A DNA stretch of 30,772 nucleotides from IMG/VR virus record IMGVR_UViG_3300034279_000016, positions 1 to 30,772 of that record; one strand, written 5' to 3'. The notes under the pieces were generated by a model that was given only the letters and a program-made list of their open reading frames with translations, was not told where the DNA came from and ran no database searches. Each line of letters begins with the position of its first letter. Position 1 is the stretch's first letter. The stretch is from a virus. A program made the position numbers and the translations under genes. Positions 18,885-26,874 of this stretch are shown here, piece after piece.

Positions 18885-19262
18885 ATGACCCGCAAGTTTT
18901 CGTCCATAAGCGTTGAGTCAACGCTTGCATCTGGTATATCTAATAGCCAGACAACTTTAACTGTTGCTAGTGGTACGGGTTCAGCACTACTTGGTGGTGT
19001 AACCCTCGCTGCTGGTAACGTAGATCAGTTCACATTAGCACTTGATCCCGATACCACCAATGAAGAGATTGTATTTGCTACTGCAGTAACATCAGATACT
19101 TTTACAATTGTTAGAGGTGGCGCTGGATCTAGTGCAGTAACACATTCTGCAGGAGCAACAGTACGCCACGTTCTAACATCAGATGATCTAAACGCTTTTG
19201 AAGCAGGATTAGATGGTGGATCAGGAGATCCAGTATCTGGTCTTATGCTAATGGGTGGGTAA
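18885..19262 (+). CDS. Small tail/fibre protein with beta module, 125 aa
   Basis: ATG with AAGGAAATCA upstream. The product contains one beta-rich module: 'SQTTLTVASGTG', 'EEIVFATAVTSDTFTIVRGG', 'SSAVTHSAGATVRHVL'. This module resembles the one inserted in the adaptor-like protein just upstream (NVAPGFGRGYQGTTPTSHAQ) and is widespread in phage tail proteins. A helical C-terminus (SDDLNAFEAGLDGG) ends in Gly/Met-rich sequence. Probably a virion tail component. The HNH gene begins directly after its stop. Confidence 0.68.
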   Translation: MTRKFSSISVESTLASGISNSQTTLTVASGTGSALLGGVTLAAGNVDQFTLALDPDTTNEEIVFATAVTSDTFTIVRGGAGSSAVTHSAGATVRHVLTSDDLNAFEAGLDGGSGDPVSGLMLMGG

Positions 19263-19883
19263 ATGAAAAGCTGTTCCATAACTGGATGCGATAATAAATA
19301 TATTGCTAAAGGTTTATGCTCAACCCATAGAAAAATAAATAAAAAATATGGGACACCAATACCAGTATGTTGGTGTGGTGAGCCTGCACAAACTTTTGTA
19401 GGTAATCAAAAAACCTATGATATGTGCGAAGAACATACTTTATTAAAACGTTTTTGGAATAATGTAGATATTAAGTCTGCAGATGAATGTTGGGAATGGC
19501 AAGGAAGTAAAACATCCAATAATTATGGAGTTATATATTGGAATGGTAAAGTATCCTACGCCCATCGTTTATCACTAGAATTTAGTGGAGAGGAAATACC
19601 AAGTAGATATCACGCTTGCCATAGGTGCGATAATCCACCTTGTGTAAATCCAAAACATTTATTTGTTGGGTCACCAAGAGATAATATGTTAGATAAGGTT
19701 TCCAAAGGTCGTCATACCTTTGGGGAGAAACATCCAAACGCAAAACTGACAAACGCCGAAGTTTTAGCAATTCGGGATATGGCGGAAGACGGCGTTTTCT
19801 TTTCAGATATAGCCAGAACATTTGGAGTATCTGATAGTCATATATCAACCATAGTCGCCCGTTTGAAACGAAGCGATATTTAA
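19263..19883 (+). CDS. HNH homing endonuclease, free-standing, 206 aa
   Basis: A DNA endonuclease of the HNH type. An N-terminal Cys/His finger is visible (CSITGCDNKYIAKGLCSTHR), followed by a second Cys pair (VCWCGEP). The catalytic region reads ECWEWQGSKTSNNYG..., YAHRLSLEFSGEE, then CHRCDNPPCVNPKHLFVGSP, typical of HNH_3 enzymes. A C-terminal helix-turn-helix (EVLAIRDMAEDGVFFSDIAR... VSDSHIS) likely reads the target site. It sits between two tail genes with zero gap on the left and has only a weak ribosome binding site, as expected of an inserted mobile gene. AT content looks higher than in its neighbours. No intron ends are evident. Confidence 0.9.
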   Translation: MKSCSITGCDNKYIAKGLCSTHRKINKKYGTPIPVCWCGEPAQTFVGNQKTYDMCEEHTLLKRFWNNVDIKSADECWEWQGSKTSNNYGVIYWNGKVSYAHRLSLEFSGEEIPSRYHACHRCDNPPCVNPKHLFVGSPRDNMLDKVSKGRHTFGEKHPNAKLTNAEVLAIRDMAEDGVFFSDIARTFGVSDSHISTIVARLKRSDI

Positions 19884-19899
19884 TTAAGGAGAAACAACT

Positions 19900-20229
19900 T
19901 TGGCAACCACCTATAAAGTTTTGGGACAATCAAACCCAAGCGCAACAACAGCAACAACTCTATACACAGTACCATCAGCTACACAGACAGTAGTATCAAC
20001 TGTAACAATCTGTAACCAAGCAGCAACTGCTGCTACTTATCGTATTGCGGTAAGAGTTGCAGGAGCAGCATTATCAGCATCACAGTATGTTGCATATGAT
20101 GTATCACTACCTGCTAATGCTTCAGATACGTTAACACTTGGTATAACACTAAACGCTACAGATGTTATTACTGTATATGCCTCAACAGCCACAATGTCCT
20201 TTGCAGCTTTCGGAAGCGAGATTTCATAA
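19900..20229 (+). CDS. Small tail protein, beta-sandwich, 109 aa
   Basis: TTG start with AAGGAGAAACAACT upstream. The product reads MATTYKVLGQSNPSATTATT, then LYTVPSATQTVVSTVTICNQ, and a beta-rich body ending GSEIS. The pattern 'VLGQ..PSA.T.TTLYTVPA.T..VVSTL.ICN' is familiar in small tail-associated proteins of many phages, usually placed next to fibre genes. No enzyme motif. It was probably adjacent to the 125-aa gene before the HNH insertion. Confidence 0.72.
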   Translation: MATTYKVLGQSNPSATTATTLYTVPSATQTVVSTVTICNQAATAATYRIAVRVAGAALSASQYVAYDVSLPANASDTLTLGITLNATDVITVYASTATMSFAAFGSEIS

Positions 20230-20230
20230 T

Positions 20231-20905
20231 ATGACTATAGGAAGAATACCGTCAATTGAAGGTGGTATCCAACCCACTATCGTTGATGCTAAAGGAGATA
20301 TCATTGCTGCTACGGCAGCAGATACACCAGCTCGCCTTGCGGTGGGCGCTAACGATACAGTCCTCACAGCAGACTCATCAACAGCAACTGGATTAAAGTG
20401 GGCTGCCGCTTCCAGTGGTGGAATGACATCAATTGCTAGTGGTTCATTATCGGGTTCAAGTGTTGTTTTAGGAAGTATACCTGCAACTTACAACAGTTTA
20501 ACTTTAGAATTAAGAGATTGGTATAACGCTGGCAATGGTAACTCTGTATTTGTTAGAATTACTGGAGTTACTACTAATTATGACGGAGTGGTTGCTCGCG
20601 TGCAAGATCTTAACCCAGCAGTAGAGTGGAATGGATCAAGTTCATTTACCACAGGCACAACTAGCGCAAGTGAAAATGTTGACAATAATCACTATCTTAT
20701 TTGTCAATTTCCTAATTATGCAGACAGCGCATCAAGAAAATTATGTATAGCAAACGCGACTTATCAAACTAATGGCAATGTTGAAAGAGCTACGGCCTCA
20801 ACTTCTTATCACAATACTGCAACTGCAATTAGTAGTTTAACTTTATCTGTTGAAGGTGGCGGTAATTTTGGTGGCGGTACTTATATTCTTTGGGGAGTTA
20901 AATAA
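20231..20905 (+). CDS. Tail fibre protein, first cassette, 224 aa
   Basis: I choose ATG at 20231, directly after the previous stop, over the in-frame ATG at 20162, which lies inside the preceding gene. The product begins MTIGRIPSIEGG, then has a fibre-type shaft segment KGDIIAATAADTPARLAVGA and a DTVLTADSSTATGLKWA block, then a beta-rich C-terminal domain (about residues 68-224) ending GGGTYILWGVK. It is paralogous to the product of 21121-22020: shaft and C-terminal domain align, with a 20-residue identical core. The C-terminal domain is the likely receptor-binding head. A 1-base overlap couples it to the small helical protein downstream. Confidence 0.8.
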   Translation: MTIGRIPSIEGGIQPTIVDAKGDIIAATAADTPARLAVGANDTVLTADSSTATGLKWAAASSGGMTSIASGSLSGSSVVLGSIPATYNSLTLELRDWYNAGNGNSVFVRITGVTTNYDGVVARVQDLNPAVEWNGSSSFTTGTTSASENVDNNHYLICQFPNYADSASRKLCIANATYQTNGNVERATASTSYHNTATAISSLTLSVEGGGNFGGGTYILWGVK

Positions 20906-21117
20906 TGACAATACAAATTAAAGAAGTTAATTGCACAACTGGCGAAGAAATTGTTAGAGATGCCAATGCTAACGAAATTGCTCAGATAGAACTTGATGCC
21001 GCTAATGCAGCAGCGAGAAAAGCAGAAGCCGCAGCAAAAGAATCTGCTCGTCAGGCTCTACTATCTAGACTTGGCATTACCCAAGAAGAGGCACAATTAC
21101 TACTAGGAGGTAAATAA
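20905..21117 (+). CDS. Small helical fibre-partner protein, copy 1, 70 aa
   Basis: ATG overlaps the fibre gene stop (TAATG). The product begins with a short beta segment (TIQIKEVNCTTGEEIV), a long Ala/Glu-rich helix (about residues 28-55), and the C-terminal motif SRLGITQEEAQLLLGGK. It is clearly homologous to the 71-aa product of 22020-22235, which ends NRLGITEEEARILLGGN. Small partners directly after fibre genes often act in fibre folding or assembly; that role is inferred. Confidence 0.72.
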   Translation: MTIQIKEVNCTTGEEIVRDANANEIAQIELDAANAAARKAEAAAKESARQALLSRLGITQEEAQLLLGGK

Positions 21118-21120
21118 ATA

Positions 21121-22020
21121 ATGGCAACTGGCAGAATAGGGGTTACGCCAACCCTTGGAGTTCGCTGGTCTAAAGCTCCAGCAGGTGGTACCACCTCGCT
21201 GAGTGGACTAGATGATAACTCTGTATCCCTAGTATATTCAGTAGGGTATGAGCAGGTATACCGTAACGGTGTCCTACTATCTCGCGGTAATGATTACACA
21301 GCAACTGATGGCACAACTGTTACTTTAATTGATGCCACACTTGCTGGCGATATTATTGAAGTCTTTGCTCAAGAGTTAGTTCCACTAACTGATGCAATCA
21401 GTAAGGGACAGTTCAACGCTAAGGGTGCATTACTCTCAGCTACTGCTGCTGCAACACCAGGAGTTCTTGCTGTCGGTGCCAATGACACAGTACTTACTGC
21501 AGACAGTTCAACTGCCACTGGTTTGAAATGGGCAACCCCATCTGCTGGTGGAATGACCTTAATTAGCACTACAACTTTAACTGGCGCATCAGTAACACTT
21601 TCATCTATTCCGCAAACCTATGTTTCTTTATATTTAGTTGTTACTGGGGTTACTGGTAATACAAGTGATGCCCAAGTAAGAATTTCGCCAAACAATGTTA
21701 GCAATTTAACCAATTACAGTTTTATTGAATCTGGTACTGCTAATTCTGTTTCTAATAACAGAATACGATTAACCGATGGCTCTACGCTTCGCACTAGTGC
21801 AGATAATGCTTGGGCAGTTCAAATTGACAATTACACTTCATCCACAACCTTTAAGCCTTTTAGCTGCTCAGGTTTATTTCTTAACGCATCATCTGTAAAT
21901 GCGTCTATGTTGTCTGGTGGAGCTTTTCGCTCAAACACAGCAATTACCTCTTTGGTTTTTGATTATGGTGGTACAAATACATTTGCAGGTGGAACTGTCC
22001 TACTTTACGGAGTAAAATAA
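21121..22020 (+). CDS. Tail fibre protein, second cassette, 299 aa
   Basis: ATG three bases after the previous stop, with GGAGG 14-15 bases upstream. Domains in order: an N-terminal attachment module (about residues 30-85: VGYEQVYRNGVLLSRGNDYT, a common fibre-attachment pattern), a shaft segment (KGALLSATAAATPGVLAVGA) with the GANDTVLTADSSTATGLKWA core shared with the first fibre, and a beta-rich C-terminal domain ending GGTVLLYGVK. It is paralogous to 20231-20905 but longer because of the N-terminal module. Coupled to the next gene by a 1-base overlap. Confidence 0.82.
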   Translation: MATGRIGVTPTLGVRWSKAPAGGTTSLSGLDDNSVSLVYSVGYEQVYRNGVLLSRGNDYTATDGTTVTLIDATLAGDIIEVFAQELVPLTDAISKGQFNAKGALLSATAAATPGVLAVGANDTVLTADSSTATGLKWATPSAGGMTLISTTTLTGASVTLSSIPQTYVSLYLVVTGVTGNTSDAQVRISPNNVSNLTNYSFIESGTANSVSNNRIRLTDGSTLRTSADNAWAVQIDNYTSSTTFKPFSCSGLFLNASSVNASMLSGGAFRSNTAITSLVFDYGGTNTFAGGTVLLYGVK

Positions 22021-22235
22021 TGAGCAAACCAATAATAAGAATACACAACACAGAAACTAACGAGGTCATTGACCGCGAAATGAATGACCAAGAGTTTGCC
22101 GCTTACGAGGCAGAGCAGGCAGTAGAGGCAGCCCGTCAAGCCGAAGCAGATGCTAAAGCAGCACAACGCCAAGCAGTACTAAACCGTCTTGGTATCACAG
22201 AAGAAGAAGCAAGAATCCTACTAGGAGGTAACTAA
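22020..22235 (+). CDS. Small helical fibre-partner protein, copy 2, 71 aa
   Basis: ATG overlaps the fibre stop. Same layout as copy 1: short beta start (KPIIRIHNTETNEVIDRE), long Ala/Glu/Gln helix, and C-terminal NRLGITEEEARILLGGN. The two copies are homologous but diverged throughout, so the duplication is not recent. The stop overlaps the ATG of the next fibre gene, preceded by GGAGGTAAC. Likely an assembly partner for the fibre encoded just upstream. Confidence 0.72.
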   Translation: MSKPIIRIHNTETNEVIDREMNDQEFAAYEAEQAVEAARQAEADAKAAQRQAVLNRLGITEEEARILLGGN

Positions 22236-23269
22236 TGCCGAACACAACTGCAGTAAGAACCGCACAGGTAGGTGCTGCTCCGTTTTTCGCTGGTAAGAAC
22301 AAAATTATTAATGGTGACTTTAACATAAATCAGCGCAATTTTACTAGCACGACAACTAATGATACTTACGGTTTTGACCGTTGGATTATTGGTTTAGGTG
22401 GTGGAACTGTTACTTATTCAACACAAAACTTTACGGCTGGTGCAGCACCAGTTGCAGGTTATGAAGGAAAATCTTTTGCTCGTGTTGTTACTTCTGGTCA
22501 ATCTGCCGCAGGAGATTACGCAACATTAGAACAAAGAATTGAAGATGTCCGCAACTTTGCTGGACAAACTATTACCGTTTCTTTATGGGCAAAAGCAGCA
22601 AGCGGAACTCCTAATTTAGCGTTTGCGGTAAATCAAAACTTTGGTAGTGGCGGTTCAACACAAGTTGTAAACGCAACAAGTATTTCTACTATTACTACAT
22701 CTTGGGTTCGCTATTCTTTTACTATTGCAGTCCCTTCAATCTCAGGCAAAACAATAGGAACTGGTTCTTATATTTCTATAAGACCAGCATTTAGTATTGG
22801 CTCAACAATATCAGGATTAGGTTATCCAGCAATAGGTATTCAAAATAATACTTTTGATATTTGGGGCGTTCAAGCAGAATCAGGCTCAACAGCCACAGCC
22901 TTTCAAACTGCAACTGGCACACTTCAAGGCGAGTTAGCCGCTTGTCAGAGGTATTATTATAGAAATACAGATAGTAGCGGTGTGGCTTATCAAGGTGTTG
23001 GTCAGGCTATGTCCACAACAGTTGTTGATACCGCTTATTTTTTACCAGTAACTATGAGAACCAATCCATCTACCTTGGAAACTTCAAATATGGCAGTTTA
23101 TGCTTCAGGTGCTACTAGAAGTGGCGGTACTTTTACTTTGCTATACGCAAATCAAAATACGCCCACAATTAGATACACACACGGATCGGCAGTATTTACA
23201 AATGGTAGTGCGGCTTGGTTAGTAGGAAATTCAGCAAATTGCTATGTCGGACTAAGTGCGGAGTTATAA
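22235..23269 (+). CDS. Tail fibre / receptor-binding protein with CBM-like jelly roll, 344 aa
   Basis: The N-terminal ~25 residues (MPNTTAVRTAQVG...) precede the block KNKIINGDFNINQRNF, FDRWIIG, ATLEQRIEDVRNFAGQTITV, SLWAKA and FDIWGVQAESG. This is the pattern of carbohydrate-binding jelly-roll domains used in aquatic phage fibres. The segment GELAACQRYYYR (about residues 231-242) starts a second, beta-rich C-terminal domain that probably forms the tip. Role: host glycan recognition. The ATG overlaps the previous stop and has GGAGGTAACTA upstream. Confidence 0.82.
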   Translation: MPNTTAVRTAQVGAAPFFAGKNKIINGDFNINQRNFTSTTTNDTYGFDRWIIGLGGGTVTYSTQNFTAGAAPVAGYEGKSFARVVTSGQSAAGDYATLEQRIEDVRNFAGQTITVSLWAKAASGTPNLAFAVNQNFGSGGSTQVVNATSISTITTSWVRYSFTIAVPSISGKTIGTGSYISIRPAFSIGSTISGLGYPAIGIQNNTFDIWGVQAESGSTATAFQTATGTLQGELAACQRYYYRNTDSSGVAYQGVGQAMSTTVVDTAYFLPVTMRTNPSTLETSNMAVYASGATRSGGTFTLLYANQNTPTIRYTHGSAVFTNGSAAWLVGNSANCYVGLSAEL

Positions 23270-23271
23270 AA

Positions 23272-23406
23272 ATGGATAATGTTACTTTTTTTACAGATGA
23301 ATTAAATGGTTCAGTACACGCCATAATTGACCGAGGCAATAATGAGTTTACTTCTATGCTGAAATCAACTTATGATGAAATGATAGCGGCACAATCCACC
23401 CCGTAA
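23272..23406 (+). CDS. Small fibre-associated protein, 44 aa
   Basis: I choose ATG at 23272, two bases after the fibre stop; the longer frame from 23215 lies inside the fibre gene. The product starts MDNVTFFTDELNGSVHAI and ends STYDEMIAAQSTP. It sits in the same position after a fibre gene as the helical partners of the first two cassettes but shows no sequence similarity to them. No good ribosome binding site is visible (GTTATAAAAATG), so it may depend on coupling. Unknown function. Confidence 0.55.
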   Translation: MDNVTFFTDELNGSVHAIIDRGNNEFTSMLKSTYDEMIAAQSTP

Positions 23407-23419
23407 GTGTGGAATAGTT

Positions 23420-23472
23420 AACTAGCTGATTAGTTCCTCCTGAGCAACGAGGTTAAAAGGCTCATATTTTTA
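23420..23472 (+). terminator. Possible terminator in fibre/nozzle gap
   Basis: The 88-base gap 23407-23494 contains two small stems: AACTA (23420-23424) with TAGTT (23431-23435), and TGAGC (23441-23445) with GCTCA (23460-23464) followed by TATTTTT. A competing CCTC/GAGG pairing overlaps the second stem. Stems are short (5 bp), so termination, if any, would be weak. A clear ribosome binding site for the next gene follows (AAAGGAG). Confidence 0.35.
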
Positions 23473-23494
23473 TGCCCAAAATCAAAGGAGAATA

Positions 23495-25711
23495 ATGGTT
23501 CCACCATATGGCGATGATATAACTGAACGCATACCCGTTCCATTATCTAATCCAGCAGGTGCTACATCTTATGCCTTAACTGGCGTTGCCTATGATATGG
23601 CTATTGCAGGATTACCATTCTTTGTTAATGCCTCCGATGATACACCTTATCGTAGAGTTACAGCACAGTATCGTAAGCAACAGATTGACCAAACTAGAGA
23701 AGCTGGTGAGCAGACACTTACTGGTTGGTGGTTAAGAAGTCAGTCATCATTTCATCAAGGACAAGGTATTAACTTCTTTGAACCTATCCAAGATGAGTCA
23801 TTAAGATTTCAATATACAGAATCTAAAGGTTGTGATATCTGGACTAGAGGACAGGTAACATTACTTAACTCTGTATCTAATGTGCATACAGTTACTGGTC
23901 CAATGAGATCTGATCTACGACCTAGCCAATATGTTAGATCTATTCAGTGGACAAAAAACAGTAATTTATATAACGGTATTTTATTAGCAGATGAATATGA
24001 TATAGACAAAGTATTCCCTCGTATTACTGTATCTATTAACAACAAGGCTTTAACATCTAACGTAGCAACACTTACTACCACAGCAGCTCACGGGCTATCT
24101 GTAGGTATGCAGATTACTATCACTGGAGTAGATGCTACATTTAATGGTGAGTACACAATTACTGGTGTACCTACAACCACTACCTTTACCTATGCTAAGA
24201 CAGCAACTAACGTAGTTTCAACTCCAGTATCTCCTGTTGGAACTGGCACTGCTGAGGTAATCCATTTTATAGATTACAACGCTGGTACGGATGATCCAGT
24301 ATTTGGTATCTGCGATGATGGTGTGTATGCCTATTGGGTAACTAACCAAACCTCAGGTGGCGCTGATAAGATTCATATGTATAAGAAGTTACTTACAGAT
24401 GATAGTTCAGTATCGCCTACCTTAATGTTTAATGCTACAGGTATTGTAGTTACTAATGCAGTTTTAGAATTTACTAAAGAGCGTATTGTTGCCTGTATTA
24501 ATAATAAGGTTTATGAAATATCAACTACTGCTACTGCTTTACCTACTGCTGTATATACCCATTCAACAGATGACTTTGTTTATACTGGTATAACATCAAG
24601 CGGTGCAGCTATATATGTAACTGGCTATAGTGGTATTCAATCTACTATTCAGAAGTTTACTTTATCTACTACTGGAACTATGCCTACTTTAACTAGTGCC
24701 ATTACTGCTGCTGAGTTACCAGCAGGTGAGAGAGTATTTGATATTTATTATTACCTAGGCTATATGGCAGTTGGTACTGATAAAGGTATTCGTATAGCAG
24801 TTGTATCAGATGATGGCTCTATTAACTATGGCCCATTAGTAGTAGAAACATCTCAACCTGTCTATGATTTTGCTGCTAGAGATTCATATCTTTGGTGTGC
24901 ATCTAGTGTAGATGGTGAACCTGGTGTAATTAGAATTAACCTAGGCTTACGCTTTGGTAATGATCTACTATTTGCTTATACAAATGATCTATATAAATCA
25001 GGAGTATCTGGCTTTACTACTACAGCTTGTGCCTTTATGGGTGATACTAACCAACTAGCATTTATTACTGCTAACAATGGCACCACTGATGGTGCTATCT
25101 ATATTGAAAATCTTAATGAGAAGATATCTGAAGGATATCTACAGACAGGCTTTATCCGCTATAACACATTAGAGTTAAAGGTATATAAGTTATTACAGGC
25201 TAGAGTTGATAACTCTACTGGTGGATTAAATATAGATACCGTAACATTTGATGGGGATGAATACCGTATTGGTACCTTTGCACAGCAAAGTTCTGTACCT
25301 GAGGTAACAGTTTCATATCCAACAGGAGCGCAAGAGTATCTAGGATTTAAGTTTACCCTTACTAGATCTACTACTAATACCTCACAAGGTCCAGTCTTTA
25401 ATGGTTACAATCTTAAAGCATTACCTGCAGTACCTCGTCAGCGTTTAATCCAATACCCACTATTCTGCTATGACCACGAGAGCGATAAGTTTGGTGTTGA
25501 AGAAGGATACGAAGGATCTGCATATGATCGTATGTCTGCATTAGAACAGGTAGAAAATGTAGGAGATACAGTTAGAGTTCAAGACTTCAGAACAGGTGAG
25601 TCATATCTTGGCCTTATTGAAGAACTTGATTTTATAAACAAGACACCATCAGGACCTCGTTTCTCTGGCTACGGAGGAACACTGGTCGTAACAATTAGAT
25701 CTATTTCATAG
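23495..25711 (+). CDS. Large beta-rich tail protein, nozzle / tail tubular B candidate, 738 aa
   Basis: ATG with AAAGGAG 5 bases upstream. The 738-residue product is almost all beta. An N-terminal domain (PPYGDDITERIPVPLSNPAG) is followed by WWLRSQSSFHQGQGINFFEP. A small insert about residues 176-255 has the fibre-type pattern TTAAHGLSVGMQITITGVDA. Then come repeated blades (for example DFVYTGITSSGAAIYVTGYS, then VYDFAARDSYLWCASSVDG) that look like a beta-propeller. Its size and blades suit a podovirus nozzle (tail tubular B), with the adaptor candidate encoded upstream. A minor tail protein of a long-tailed phage is the alternative. No catalytic motif seen. Confidence 0.62.
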   Translation: MVPPYGDDITERIPVPLSNPAGATSYALTGVAYDMAIAGLPFFVNASDDTPYRRVTAQYRKQQIDQTREAGEQTLTGWWLRSQSSFHQGQGINFFEPIQDESLRFQYTESKGCDIWTRGQVTLLNSVSNVHTVTGPMRSDLRPSQYVRSIQWTKNSNLYNGILLADEYDIDKVFPRITVSINNKALTSNVATLTTTAAHGLSVGMQITITGVDATFNGEYTITGVPTTTTFTYAKTATNVVSTPVSPVGTGTAEVIHFIDYNAGTDDPVFGICDDGVYAYWVTNQTSGGADKIHMYKKLLTDDSSVSPTLMFNATGIVVTNAVLEFTKERIVACINNKVYEISTTATALPTAVYTHSTDDFVYTGITSSGAAIYVTGYSGIQSTIQKFTLSTTGTMPTLTSAITAAELPAGERVFDIYYYLGYMAVGTDKGIRIAVVSDDGSINYGPLVVETSQPVYDFAARDSYLWCASSVDGEPGVIRINLGLRFGNDLLFAYTNDLYKSGVSGFTTTACAFMGDTNQLAFITANNGTTDGAIYIENLNEKISEGYLQTGFIRYNTLELKVYKLLQARVDNSTGGLNIDTVTFDGDEYRIGTFAQQSSVPEVTVSYPTGAQEYLGFKFTLTRSTTNTSQGPVFNGYNLKALPAVPRQRLIQYPLFCYDHESDKFGVEEGYEGSAYDRMSALEQVENVGDTVRVQDFRTGESYLGLIEELDFINKTPSGPRFSGYGGTLVVTIRSIS

Positions 25712-25719
25712 GAGCCATA

Positions 25720-25917
25720 ATGACCCCTTCTGACTGGGCTGCACTAGCAGTCTCTATAACTACACTAATAGGCGCAATAGCGATGGGTGTAAGACACCTT
25801 GTGAAGCACTATTTATCCGAGCTTCGCCCGAATGGTGGATCAAGTTTAAAAGATTCCGTCAGTAGGTTGGAAAGACAAGTGGAGGAAATAATAAGTATAC
25901 TTATCAACAAAAAATAA
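25720..25917 (+). CDS. Small membrane protein, holin-like candidate, 65 aa
   Basis: ATG with AGGAGCCATA upstream. One N-terminal membrane segment (about residues 5-25: DWAALAVSITTLIGAIAMGV), then a basic patch, the segment SELRPNGGSSLKDSVSRLER and a C-terminal coiled coil. This layout is common in actinobacterial phages next to the lysin and is often called a membrane or holin-like protein. It may contribute to lysis, but the other candidate at 26641 is also present, so which is the holin cannot be decided here. Confidence 0.68.
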   Translation: MTPSDWAALAVSITTLIGAIAMGVRHLVKHYLSELRPNGGSSLKDSVSRLERQVEEIISILINKK

Positions 25918-25931
25918 ATAAGGGGGAATGA

Positions 25932-26177
25932 ATGGTTAAGGTTTACACATTACCAGATTGTGTGCAATGTGAGATGACTAAGAAGTTATTAGATAGAAGT
26001 AAAGTAAAGTATGAAGTAGTAGATATAAGCCAAGACCAAACTGCTAAAGAAACTGTAGAAGCATTAGGATATAAGCAGGCACCCGTAGTTGTTTATGATA
26101 AGTTCCACTGGTCAGGATTTAGACCAGATAAGATTAACGCATTACATTTGGCACTACTAGAAAAAGGCGTAGCATAA
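25932..26177 (+). CDS. nrdH: NrdH-like redoxin (glutaredoxin-like)
   Basis: An 81-residue thioredoxin-fold protein that normally supplies electrons to class Ib ribonucleotide reductase. The active site is LPDCVQCEMTK (Cys10 and Cys13), with the cis-Pro region QAPVVVYD and the NrdH-type C-terminal WSGFRPDKI. Length matches the family. The start has AGGGGGA about 5 bases upstream of the ATG. No ribonucleotide reductase gene is present in this window, so it would serve a phage enzyme encoded elsewhere or the host's. Its place inside the lysis block is unusual. Confidence 0.9.
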   Translation: MVKVYTLPDCVQCEMTKKLLDRSKVKYEVVDISQDQTAKETVEALGYKQAPVVVYDKFHWSGFRPDKINALHLALLEKGVA

Positions 26178-26197
26178 TATGGAAAAGGAAATAAAGA

Positions 26198-26641
26198 ATG
26201 AAACTTGTTGTAAAGAGAGCGACACCTGCTGCAATAGCAGTACTACGACAAGCGACAGCATTGTGGCCCAAGCGCAAGAAAGCCTCAGACGGACTCTTGC
26301 CTTCATCGGCTCACATTAAACAAAGTCCCAACTCAGACCACAATACAGGACTAGCTGTAGATCTAACCCACGATCCAGATAATGGAGTAGATTGCAAAGA
26401 TATCTATAAGAAACTACAGACAGATCGTAGAGTTAAGTACCTAATATTTAAAGGCAAGATCTGGAATCAAGTAGATGGTGAAAGAAGTTATAGCGGAAAG
26501 AATCCCCATAATAAACACTTGCATATATCCATAAAGGATCAGTATGCTAAAGATGATTCCAACTGGTTCGGTTGGATGGGTGAGGTGCCTAAGAAGTTTA
26601 CACTTCCTAAGCCATTACCTAAAAAGAAACAGGAGAAATAA
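26198..26641 (+). CDS. Endolysin, M15-type peptidase
   Basis: A 147-residue zinc peptidase of the M15 (VanY/D-Ala-D-Ala) group, cleaving peptides in peptidoglycan. Zn ligands are visible: His48 in SDHNTG, Asp55 in LAVDLTHDP, and His107 or His109 in NKHLHISI. The C-terminus is Lys/Pro-rich (about residues 131-147), which could be a basic wall-binding tail; there is no separate binding domain and no signal peptide, so release needs a holin. The ATG has AAAGGAAATAAAG upstream. The TAA overlaps the ATG of the next gene. Confidence 0.88.
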   Translation: MKLVVKRATPAAIAVLRQATALWPKRKKASDGLLPSSAHIKQSPNSDHNTGLAVDLTHDPDNGVDCKDIYKKLQTDRRVKYLIFKGKIWNQVDGERSYSGKNPHNKHLHISIKDQYAKDDSNWFGWMGEVPKKFTLPKPLPKKKQEK

Positions 26642-26850
26642 TGAAGGATCTACTAAAGAAGTTAAAGAGCAAGAAGGCTAAGGCTGCATTTAAGTCTTAC
26701 CTACGAGCTGTACTTGCTTCAGCAGTAACAATGGGATTAGCACTAGCGGCTGACCTAGCACCAGAGTACGCAATCTTGATCGGATCTATCGCAGGTCCAC
26801 TTGCTAAGTGGGCAGATAAGACTGAAAAAGAATACGGTCTGACTAAGTAG
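26641..26850 (+). CDS. Holin candidate, 69 aa
   Basis: ATG overlaps the endolysin stop and has CAGGAGAAATA upstream. The product has a basic N-terminus (MKDLLKKLKSKKAKAAF), two hydrophobic stretches (about residues 24-41, AVLASAVTMGLALAADL; 43-57, YAILIGSIAGPLA) and a charged tail. Two short membrane helices, a basic start and coupling to the endolysin are typical of small phage holins. Function is inferred from topology and context. Confidence 0.72.
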   Translation: MKDLLKKLKSKKAKAAFKSYLRAVLASAVTMGLALAADLAPEYAILIGSIAGPLAKWADKTEKEYGLTK

Positions 26851-26874
26851 TTTTAATACCGCGAGGCAATACAG

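Larger units (their letters stand above)
20231..22235 (+). repeat. Tandem fibre + helical-partner cassettes
   Basis: Two units of 'fibre gene, then small helical gene' lie head to tail: 20231-21117 and 21121-22235. Protein identity is high in the shaft (20 identical residues at about 20346-20404 and 21475-21533) and in the last residues of the small proteins, while the DNA there differs at many synonymous positions. This marks an old duplication or two acquisitions kept by selection on protein sequence. Confidence 0.75.

Noticed and set aside
20162-20230. Longer N-terminus for the first fibre protein
   Set aside because: It would read through the end of the preceding gene in another frame; ATG 20231 directly follows that gene's stop and gives a normal fibre start.
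26179-26319. 46-codon frame with two Cys-Cys pairs overlapping the endolysin start
   Set aside because: No well-spaced ribosome binding site and full overlap with a well-supported gene; likely a shadow frame.
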